In this document: piece after piece, positions 1-4,791 of the stretch
How the letters are laid out: the number at the start of each line of letters is the position of its first letter
Numbering within the stretch: the stretch's first letter is position 1
Assembly: GCA_038230775.1 (NCBI GenBank)
Contig: JBBRMQ010000269.1
Coordinates: 1 to 5,295 of the forward strand
DNA length: 5,295 nucleotides
Source of the DNA: JBBRMQ01 sp038230775
GTDB taxonomy: Bacteria > Acidobacteriota > Thermoanaerobaculia > Gp7-AA8
Direction of reading: 5' to 3'
The notes under the pieces: generated by a model
The model's input: only the letters and a program-made list of their open reading frames with translations
The model's database searches: none
What the model was told of the DNA's origin: nothing
Program-made: the position numbers and the translations under genes

Positions 1-85
1 AGAATTTCGAATTTCGAATGAAGAATTGAGAAAGGACTCGCCGTTCATTCTGCATTCTTCATTAGAAATTCGAAATTCGAAATTC
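1..85. repeat. AT-rich inverted repeat built from GAATTTC heptamers
   Basis: Seen directly: the left arm carries two tandem GAATTTC units (2-8, 9-15) followed by ATGAAGAAT (18-26). The right arm carries the reverse complement, ATTCTTCAT (54-62), followed by three GAAATTC units (65-71, 72-78, 79-85). The arms are therefore an imperfect inverted repeat that differs by one heptamer plus a few bases. The left arm begins at the window edge and may extend further. Its AT-richness contrasts with the GC-rich genes. No coding potential is apparent, and no function is assigned. Confidence 0.8.
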
Positions 86-125
86 AAGGGGGTCTTGGTC
101 CTGAACACACTGGAAGCGTAACCAT

Positions 126-225
126 GTCATTCCGAGCGTAGCGAGGAACCGGTGTGGGTGGGCGGCGCGAAGCTCCGGATCCGTGCCACCCACCCACACC
201 GGTTCCTCGCTACGCTCGGAATGAC
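126..225. repeat. Hairpin repeat copy 1 (REP/MITE-like, 37-bp perfect stem)
   Basis: Positions 126-162 are perfectly complementary to 189-225, and pairing continues with mismatches towards a short loop near 171-181. A second member of the family lies at 3575-3675. The motif CCGAGCGTAGCGAGG in the left arm recurs exactly in that copy. No transposase or ORF belongs to the element. It is best described as a non-autonomous palindromic repeat. The open frame that runs through it into the ATPase gene is a repeat artefact, so the ATPase start is placed downstream of it. Confidence 0.92.
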
Positions 226-248
226 AGCGGGGCCGGACCCTGTATCCT
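221..248 (+). promoter_or_regulatory. Possible promoter of the AAA+ ATPase gene, leaderless type
   Basis: ATGACA (221-226, five of six matches to TTGACA) is followed after 16 bp by TATCCT (243-248), which fits a TAnnnT -10 box. The ATG at 257 begins 8 bp after this box, so transcription would start at or next to the start codon. No Shine-Dalgarno sequence is visible. Five bases of the -35-like box are the outer end of hairpin copy 1. This is inference from spacing and partial consensus only; bacteria with divergent sigma factors may not use it. Confidence 0.3.
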
Positions 249-256
249 TTCCCTCC

Positions 257-2092
257 ATGTCTGAAACTCGCGCACTCCCCTCCTGGGCCGAGGATCTGCG
301 ACGCCGCTATCGGCGCGGCGAAGCGTCGATCTTTGTTCTGACCGGCAACGTCTACGACTCCGTCCTCGCCAACGGGAAAGTCGTGACGCTCACCGACTTT
401 CTCGGCAACGTCCTCATGAAAGAGTCGAAGGACACGATCGCGGCGTACAACGTCGCGACGGGCGTGCGCTTCCTCAAGCGCGGCAAAGACGTGGGCAACC
501 TCGAGAACCTGGTCCTGGAGACCGACAAGTCGAAAGTGTTAGGCGCGCTGGAGAGGATGCTCATCGGCTCCTCGCGCGTCGCGGTGATTCTCGAATACGC
601 CGAATCGATTGCGCCGGCCGGCGATGCGAACTTCCAGAGCGAGAACGACCGCGCGGCCGTCGTCACGCTGCACCGCTGGTCGTTCCTTCCGGAGATCGAG
701 AACTGCGACAACGTCGTCATCCTCATCACCGAGAACCTGACGGACCTCGCGCCGAAGATCGTCTCCAATCCAAAAGTGGCTGTGGTCGAGATTCCGATGC
801 CGGACGACGAAACGCGCGGGGCTTCGGCACGCTTCGCGGATGCACGGATGACCGACAAGGAAGCCACGCGCTACGCCGAGCTCACTGCCGGGCTGAAAGC
901 GATCCAGATCATCTCGATCCTCACGCCGCCGCCGGTGACCGAGGAGGAGGCGCGCGAGCGCGAGGTGTTCATCGCGACGCTGCTCAGCGGCCCCGACGCT
1001 GCCGATCGATCGAAGAAGCTCGCGCAACTGACCGCCGGACTCAATCACGACGAGATCGTCAAATTGCTCGCGCCGGGCGCGCAACCCGCTGATGTAAGCG
1101 CCGGCCGCGCGGACCGCTCGCGTCGCGAGGTCGATCTCCTCATCGGCCGCCGCAAACGCGAGATCCTGGAACGCGAATGCTTCGGCCTGGTCGAGTTCGT
1201 CGAGCCCGATCACGGCTTCGAGGTCGTCGGCGGCATGGACGAGGTCAAGAAGGATCTCCTGGTCATCGCCAATTCGATTCGCGAAGGTCAGTCCACCCGC
1301 GTGCCGATGGGCATCCTCTTCACCGGGCCGATGGGCACCGGCAAGACGTTCGTCGCCGAAGCGTTCGCGAAAGAGTGCGACCTCACCACGATCAAGCTGA
1401 AGAACTTCCGCTCGAAATGGGTCGGCGCCACTGAAGGCAATCTCGAGAAGATCCTCACCGTGATCAAGGCCATCGGTCAGGTCGTCGTGATCATCGACGA
1501 GGGCGACCGCGCGTTCGGCAACACCGACGGTGAAGGCGATGGCGGCACTTCGTCGCGGGTCATCGCTCGCATCAAGGAGTTCATGTCGGACACGTCCAAC
1601 CGCGGCCGCATCCTCTTTCTGGTGATGACGAACCGTCCCGACAAGCTCGACGTCGATCTCAAACGCGCGGGCCGCCTCGACCGCAAGATCCCGTTTCTCT
1701 ATTCGCAGACGCCGGAGGAAGTCGAGAACATCGCGAAGGCTTCGGTGCGCAAGAACAAGGTGAAGACCGACGTCGACTTCTCGACCATCCGCGACGAGTT
1801 CTCGCGAAAGCTCGTCGGGTACAGCAACGCCGATGTCGAGGCGGTGATCCTGATGGCGAATGACGACGCCGCCCGCGACGAAGCCTCGATCGTCACCGCC
1901 GATCGCTTCCTCCGCGCCGCCGCCGACTACTTCCCCAGCCGCGACGTGGAGCTGCTCGAGTACATGGAACTGCTCGCGGTTTTCGAAGCCTCGAGCCGCC
2001 GCCTGCTGCCGGCGAAGTATGCGAACATCACCCCCGAGGAGCTCGACGCGCGCCTGCGGCATCTGAGGACGATCGTGGGGGGACGGAGATAG
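257..2092 (+). CDS. Tandem AAA+ ATPase, Ycf46-like (decayed N-half, active C-half)
   Basis: This is a 611-aa soluble ATPase. Its C-terminal half is a complete AAA+ module: a VGGMDEVK entry region, Walker A GPMGTGKT (357-364, Lys363), Walker B VVVIIDE (409-415), sensor-1 Asn459, and an arginine-finger region with R470, R473 and R476, followed by a helical lid and extra C-terminal helices. The N-terminal half contains GNVYD (30-34), a Walker-B-like strand VAVILEY (108-114), a sensor-1-like strand NVVILITEN (152-160) and VAVVEIPMPDD, but no P-loop. I read it as a degenerate AAA fold. This order, and the helical linker before the VGG motif, resembles Ycf46-type ATPases; that is inference from memory of the family. 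Substrate and partners are unknown. The ATG at 257 is chosen because the 35 upstream codons translate hairpin copy 1. The next gene on this strand starts 105 bp downstream. Confidence 0.85.
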   Translation: MSETRALPSWAEDLRRRYRRGEASIFVLTGNVYDSVLANGKVVTLTDFLGNVLMKESKDTIAAYNVATGVRFLKRGKDVGNLENLVLETDKSKVLGALERMLIGSSRVAVILEYAESIAPAGDANFQSENDRAAVVTLHRWSFLPEIENCDNVVILITENLTDLAPKIVSNPKVAVVEIPMPDDETRGASARFADARMTDKEATRYAELTAGLKAIQIISILTPPPVTEEEAREREVFIATLLSGPDAADRSKKLAQLTAGLNHDEIVKLLAPGAQPADVSAGRADRSRREVDLLIGRRKREILERECFGLVEFVEPDHGFEVVGGMDEVKKDLLVIANSIREGQSTRVPMGILFTGPMGTGKTFVAEAFAKECDLTTIKLKNFRSKWVGATEGNLEKILTVIKAIGQVVVIIDEGDRAFGNTDGEGDGGTSSRVIARIKEFMSDTSNRGRILFLVMTNRPDKLDVDLKRAGRLDRKIPFLYSQTPEEVENIAKASVRKNKVKTDVDFSTIRDEFSRKLVGYSNADVEAVILMANDDAARDEASIVTADRFLRAAADYFPSRDVELLEYMELLAVFEASSRRLLPAKYANITPEELDARLRHLRTIVGGRR

Positions 2093-2099
2093 AAAAACT

Positions 2100-2181
2100 G
2101 TAAGGCCGCAGCGCGAGTAGAAACCAGTAGGACGCGCGTCGTGTTACGGTCTGCCTGGTCCTGCTCGTTCTACGGCCTTAC
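2100..2181. repeat. Imperfect inverted repeat between the ATPase and sulfur genes
   Basis: The arms 2100-2127 and 2155-2181 begin and end with GTAAGGCCG / CGGCCTTAC and share further blocks (AG, CGAG, AG, CCAG). About 22 of 28 positions match with one bulge. It begins 8 bp after the ATPase stop codon and ends 16 bp before the ATG of the next gene. There is no T-tract after the stem, so it is not a classical intrinsic terminator. It could be another genomic palindrome or a weak transcription or RNA-processing signal. It is unrelated in sequence to the CCGAGCGTAGCGAGG hairpins. Confidence 0.65.
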
Positions 2182-2197
2182 AAACCTTACTTCACCA

Positions 2198-3499
2198 ATG
2201 TTTTTCAAACAGTTCTACCTCTCCTGTCTCGCGCACGCGTCGTACATGATCGCCGACGGCGGTGAAGCTGTCGTCATCGATCCGCAGCGGGACGTCGATC
2301 AATACCTCGAGGAGGCGGCGCGGCAGGGCATGACGATCAAGTACGTGATCGAGACGCACCTGCATGCCGACTTCGTGAGTGGACACCGCGAGCTCGCGTC
2401 GCGGACCGGGGCGCAGATCGTGATCGGCGCGGAGGCGAACGCCGAGTTTCCGCACGTCGCCGCGCATGATGGCGACGTGATTCGCGTCGGCAACGTGCGC
2501 CTGCGCGCCATCGCCACGCCTGGTCACACGCCCGAGAGCATGTCGTGGATCGTGGACGATGCGAAGGTGCTCACCGGCGACACCCTCTTCATCGGCGACG
2601 TCGGCCGGCCGGATCTGGCCGGCGGCCGCGGGTTCACGCCGCAGCAGATGGCCGCGATGATGTACGACTCGCTGCACTCGAAGCTCCTCACGCTCGGCGA
2701 TGATGTGGAAGTGTGGCCTGCGCACGGCGCGGGCTCAGCGTGCGGCCGCAACATCTCGAAAGAAACGACGTCGACGATCGGCGTGCAGCGGCGGACCAAC
2801 TACGCGCTCAAGCCAATGCCGCGCGAGGAGTTCGTACGACTCATGACGACGGAGATTCCGCCGCCGCCGCAGTACTTCGCACGCGATGCCGAGATCAATC
2901 GGCGCGGCGCGCGGCCGCTGGCTGAGATCGCGGTCCACAAGCTGACCCGCATCGATGGCCATGCGCTGGTGCTCGATGTCCGCGACGAGAAATCGTTCGG
3001 CGCCCGCCACATCTCCCGGGCGGTCAACATCGGCCTCGGCGGGCAGTTCGCGTCGTGGTGCGGCACGCTGTTGCCGCAGGACGCCGCGCTCGTCGTCGCT
3101 ACGGATTCGGAGTCGCACGCGGCCGAGGCGGTGATGCGGCTGGCGAGGGTGGGGATCGAGAGCGCCGTCGGTTACGTCACCGATGATGCCAGCGCGCCGA
3201 CCGAATCGCTGGCGCAGATCAGCGTCGCCGAACTTCGCGATCGCAGACTGCCGGTGCTCGACGTGCGCGGAGCCGGCGAGTACGCGAGCGGCCACATTCC
3301 CGATGCGGTCAACATTCCGCTGCCGGAGCTTCCGCAACGGATCGCGGACGTGGCGACCGGACCGCTTGCAGTCGTATGCGGCGGCGGCTATCGATCGTCG
3401 ATCGCATGCAGCCTGCTGATGCGCGAGGGACGGCACGATCTCTGGAACGTGACCGGCGGTACGGGTGCGTGGGCTCGCGCGGGGTTCGAGACGATCTGA
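2198..3499 (+). CDS. CstB-like persulfide dioxygenase: MBL fold, pseudo-rhodanese and active rhodanese
   Basis: This 433-aa cytoplasmic sulfur-oxidation protein starts with an MBL-fold dioxygenase domain (about 1-240). It shows THLHAD (His54, His56, Asp58), GHT (His110), TGDTLF (Asp128) and PAHG (His176). His54, His110 and Asp128 correspond to the 2-His/1-Asp iron site of ETHE1-type persulfide dioxygenases. GAGSACG places Cys182 beside this site, as in CstB proteins. A first rhodanese fold (about 245-345, DVRDE at 260-264) lacks the catalytic Cys: Ala301 stands there and Ser306 replaces the loop Arg. The second rhodanese (about 345-433) has DVR at 355-357 and the loop Cys394-GGGY-Arg399. The expected chemistry is oxidation of persulfides with O2 to sulfite or thiosulfate plus thiol. 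The ATG at 198 codon-phase position 2198 is preferred over the GTG at 2141, which lies in the palindrome; family members start with a similar MFFKQFYL segment. No clear ribosome site is visible. Confidence 0.93.
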   Translation: MFFKQFYLSCLAHASYMIADGGEAVVIDPQRDVDQYLEEAARQGMTIKYVIETHLHADFVSGHRELASRTGAQIVIGAEANAEFPHVAAHDGDVIRVGNVRLRAIATPGHTPESMSWIVDDAKVLTGDTLFIGDVGRPDLAGGRGFTPQQMAAMMYDSLHSKLLTLGDDVEVWPAHGAGSACGRNISKETTSTIGVQRRTNYALKPMPREEFVRLMTTEIPPPPQYFARDAEINRRGARPLAEIAVHKLTRIDGHALVLDVRDEKSFGARHISRAVNIGLGGQFASWCGTLLPQDAALVVATDSESHAAEAVMRLARVGIESAVGYVTDDASAPTESLAQISVAELRDRRLPVLDVRGAGEYASGHIPDAVNIPLPELPQRIADVATGPLAVVCGGGYRSSIACSLLMREGRHDLWNVTGGTGAWARAGFETI

Positions 3500-3500
3500 G

Positions 3501-3524
3501 GTTGGGGAGTTGGGATGTTACGGA
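3501..3524 (+). repeat. Tandem 8-bp repeat array, three units
   Basis: Three consecutive octamers read GTTGGGGA, GTTGGGAT and GTTACGGA, fitting a degenerate GTTRGGAN unit. The array begins one base after the TGA of the sulfur gene. Two further arrays of the same unit lie at 3750-3773 (same orientation) and 3792-3815 (opposite orientation). Confidence 0.75.
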
Positions 3525-3553
3525 AGCTCCGCGCAAGCAACGTTGCAGCGCGC

Positions 3554-3578
3554 TGACAGGGGCTCGGCCCCGGTGTCA
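3554..3578 (+). terminator. Short GC-rich stem-loop downstream of the sulfur gene
   Basis: TGACA-GGGGC-TCG-GCCCC-GG-TGTCA forms a 10-bp stem with a 3-nt loop and a 2-nt bulge. It lies 55 bp after the stop codon at 3499 and overlaps the left tip of hairpin copy 2 by four bases. No T-run follows. A role in ending transcription of the sulfur gene is possible but is inference only; it could simply be part of the repeat composite. Confidence 0.3.
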
Positions 3579-3675
3579 TCCCGAGCGTAGCGAGGGACCG
3601 GTGTGGGCGGGCGGCTCGATGCTCGTGCTGCGCCCCGCCCTACCCACACCGCTCCCTCGCTACGCTCGGGATGAC
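3575..3675. repeat. Hairpin repeat copy 2 (REP/MITE-like)
   Basis: This is the same family as 126-225. The left arm matches copy 1 at about 45 of 50 positions, including the loop-proximal GGCGGC and GCTC blocks. The first 23 bases pair perfectly with the right end, followed by one C-C mismatch (3598/3652) and nine more pairs. Two base pairs differ from copy 1 by compensatory changes (131/220 T-A becomes 3580/3670 C-G; 147/204 A-T becomes 3596/3654 G-C). It lies in the gap between two convergent genes and encodes nothing credible. Confidence 0.92.
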
Positions 3676-3746
3676 ATTCACAGCGGGCGACGATGCACAG
3701 CCTGCTTCGCAACGCGGCCAGCCCTATTTGTGCAGAGCTTCCTCAC

Positions 3747-3810
3747 GACGTTGGGATGTTAGGACGTTGGGAAGCTACAAAACGTTGACCCGTCCCAACA
3801 TCCCAACGTC
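3747..3810. repeat. Inverted repeat near the convergent gene ends
   Basis: Positions 3747-3766 pair with 3791-3810 over 20 bp with a single A-C mismatch, leaving a 24-nt loop. The arms are built from the same octamer found at 3501-3524. The stem lies between two converging genes and could act on transcripts from either strand, but neither side has a T-tract, so a terminator role is only a possibility. Confidence 0.7.
3750..3773 (+). repeat. Tandem 8-bp repeat array, three units
   Basis: The units are GTTGGGAT, GTTAGGAC and GTTGGGAA, in the same orientation as the array at 3501-3524. The array forms most of the left arm of the 3747-3810 inverted repeat. Confidence 0.75.
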
Positions 3811-3815
3811 CTAAC
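3792..3815 (-). repeat. Tandem 8-bp repeat array, three units, inverted
   Basis: Read on the minus strand the units are GTTAGGAC, GTTGGGAT and GTTGGGAC. The array abuts the TGA of the cNMP/DUF1003 gene (3816-3818). The gene's last bases (GGGAAGTTGA on the minus strand) look like degenerate continuation of the same repeat. Confidence 0.75.
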
Positions 3816-4652
3816 TCAACTTCCCATTCTCACCCGCTCGCTTCGCGGAATCCTCGCCAGCAGCTCCTCGGTCAGGAAATCCATCTTCTCGTGCAGGTGC
3901 GTGATCTCGAGCTCGGCCTTGAGATTCACTTCGTAGTCGGCATCGGCTCGCAGGCGATCTTTCTCCCCCTGCCGGTTCTGGCTGACGAGGACGAAGATGG
4001 AGAGGAAGATCGCTTCCAGCGATACGACCATCGTCAGGAAACTGAAGGGATACGGATCGAAGTGCGGAATGCGAGGGATCACGTTCCACACGATCCAGAC
4101 GAAGAACCACACCGCGTTCATGACCAGGAACGAGATGCTTCCGCTGAACTCGGCGATCACGTCCGCCATCTTCTCCAGCGTGGTCGAGCGGATCTCCATC
4201 TCGGCGTTGATGTTTCGCGCGGCGCGGCGGCGGAGGATCTCGTCTGTGGCGCGCATGCGCTGGCCGAGTGTGGCGAGGAGATCGAGCGCGGCGTGCGGAC
4301 GGCGCTCGAGGAAGGCCATCAGCTCGGCGCGCTGCAGGACCAGCAGTTCCGTTTCTTCGAGCACGTTCGCCGTCGCGGTGCGCGCACCGCCGTCGAAGAG
4401 TGAGAGCTCGCCGAAGATCGCACCCGCCTCGCAGACCGTGAGCACGATCTTCGAGCCCGTGTCGTCCTTGACGAAGAGCTCGACGCTGCCCTCGCCCACG
4501 ATGTAGAGCGAGTCGCCCGGCTCGCCCATTCGAAACACGGTGTCGCCGGCGTGGACCGTGCGCCGCTCAAACGCCCGCTGCAGGTCCGCCAGCTCGACGT
4601 CGTCGAGCAGCTTGAAGAGCGAGACTCTGGCCAGGAGCTCGGTCGTTTCCAT
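3816..4652 (-). CDS. Cyclic-nucleotide-binding domain fused to a DUF1003 membrane domain
   Basis: This is a 278-aa predicted inner-membrane protein. Residues about 5-125 form a CRP/FNR-type cNMP-binding beta-roll: GEPGDSLY at 43-50, the phosphate-binding cassette FGELSLF at 80-86 (Glu82), and RTATA with Arg91, the usual phosphate contact, so ligand binding looks possible. There is no helix-turn-helix, so it is not a transcription factor. A linker helix leads to DUF1003: TM1 about 172-192, FDPYPF at 198-203, TM2 about 204-224, SQNRQ at 224-228 and the conserved cytoplasmic stretch KDRLRADADYEVNLKAELE. Its molecular role is unknown; a cNMP-responsive membrane protein is inference. The ATG at 4652 is preferred to an in-frame TTG at 4661, because the cNMP domain begins right after it and a -10-like box sits 8 bp upstream. 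The last residues are encoded in repeat-like sequence. A CBS-gene remnant lies immediately upstream. Confidence 0.93.
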   Translation of the reverse strand: METTELLARVSLFKLLDDVELADLQRAFERRTVHAGDTVFRMGEPGDSLYIVGEGSVELFVKDDTGSKIVLTVCEAGAIFGELSLFDGGARTATANVLEETELLVLQRAELMAFLERRPHAALDLLATLGQRMRATDEILRRRAARNINAEMEIRSTTLEKMADVIAEFSGSISFLVMNAVWFFVWIVWNVIPRIPHFDPYPFSFLTMVVSLEAIFLSIFVLVSQNRQGEKDRLRADADYEVNLKAELEITHLHEKMDFLTEELLARIPRSERVRMGS

Positions 4653-4660
4653 GTGGCGCA

Positions 4661-4666
4661 ATTATG
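4661..4666 (-). promoter_or_regulatory. Possible -10 box for a leaderless cNMP/DUF1003 transcript
   Basis: The minus strand reads CATAAT here, five of six matches to TATAAT, ending 8 nt before the ATG at 4652. This is the same spacing as the TATCCT box before the ATPase ATG. No good -35 element lies 16-18 bp upstream; a TTGACG occurs 31 bp upstream, too far for a standard promoter. No Shine-Dalgarno site is placed correctly for this ATG. Low-confidence inference. Confidence 0.22.
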
Positions 4667-4790
4667 ACCGATCTTCTTTCAGCCGCGAGGCATGCGCCGT
4701 CAAGAGATCGCTTCACGTGATGATGCCCACCAGATGCTGCGGGTCATCGCGGTCGACGGCGGGAAGGCGTCCGACATTCTCGCGGACCAT
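4662..4790 (-). pseudogene. 3' remnant of a CBS-domain gene with an in-frame TGA
   Basis: On the minus strand, 25 codons read MVRENVGRLPAVDRDD and end in LVGIIT, then TGA (4713-4715), then 16 codons beginning SDLLTAHA and ending at a TAA (4662-4664). LPAVDRDD, LVGIIT and SDLL in this order are the C-terminal half of a CBS domain, where the usual text is LVGIxTRSDLL. The TGA sits exactly where the conserved Arg is expected, so a CGA-to-TGA change explains it. The CBS similarity stops at about 4790-4800, one base from the stop of the MarR gene, so the 5' part is missing. The parent may have been a ClC-type channel or another CBS protein; the fragment alone cannot tell. It is unlikely to make a functional product. 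Confidence 0.75.
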
Positions 4791-4791
4791 G

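Larger units (their letters stand above)
3522..3742. repeat. Outer inverted arms flanking hairpin copy 2
   Basis: GGAAGCTCCGCGCAA (3522-3536) matches the reverse complement of 3728-3742 at 13 of 15 positions. These arms enclose hairpin copy 2, so the hairpin sits inside a larger nested palindrome. Between the arms and the hairpin there are small palindromes (GCAACGTTGC at 3537-3546, AGCGCGCT at 3547-3554) and no coding sequence. Confidence 0.55.
3500..3815. other. 316-bp convergent intergenic region filled by a repeat composite
   Basis: The whole gap between two stop codons consists of octamer arrays at each edge, the outer arms 3522-3536/3728-3742, and hairpin copy 2 in the centre. The order is array, arm, small palindromes, hairpin, about 50 bp of unassigned sequence (3676-3727), arm, array, spacer, inverted array. 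Open frames crossing it translate the hairpin and resemble the spurious peptides commonly annotated over such repeats. I see no gene, tRNA or riboswitch here. Confidence 0.7.

Noticed and set aside
1..225. CRISPR array or attachment site at the left edge
   Set aside because: The units are only 7 bp and contiguous without spacers, and the hairpin is a single palindrome; no integrase or tRNA is present.
152..256. 35-codon N-terminal extension of the ATPase from a GTG at 152
   Set aside because: The extension encodes hairpin copy 1; the ATG at 257 gives a start just before the conserved N-terminal region and fits a promoter-like spacing.
539..2062. A 507-codon open frame on the minus strand opposite the ATPase gene
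   Set aside because: It is antisense to a gene with clear AAA+ motifs, its translation is rich in Arg, Asp, Glu, Ala and His with no recognisable domain, and long antisense frames are expected in GC-rich coding DNA.
2141..2197. 19-codon N-terminal extension of the sulfur protein from a GTG at 2141
   Set aside because: It starts inside the imperfect palindrome, and homologues in memory begin at the MFFKQFYL-like segment at 2198.
2735..3436. A 233-codon minus-strand frame opposite the sulfur gene
   Set aside because: It overlaps a gene with catalytic motifs in every domain, and its translation is low-complexity Arg/Ala/Asp-rich sequence.
3376..3762. Open frames of 64-128 codons across hairpin copy 2 on both strands
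   Set aside because: They translate the palindrome (peptides with HPERSEG and YARDD-like text), a known artefact of this repeat type, and they overlap the end of the real sulfur gene.
4680..4710. TTGACG and CATAAT on the minus strand upstream of the cNMP/DUF1003 gene as a full promoter
   Set aside because: The spacing is 31 bp, far from 16-18; only the CATAAT is kept as a weak candidate.
4713..4790. A 25-codon peptide gene with ATG one base after the MarR stop, possibly translationally coupled
   Set aside because: The sequence is recognisable as part of a CBS domain that continues after the TGA, so a decayed gene explains it better than a new small protein.
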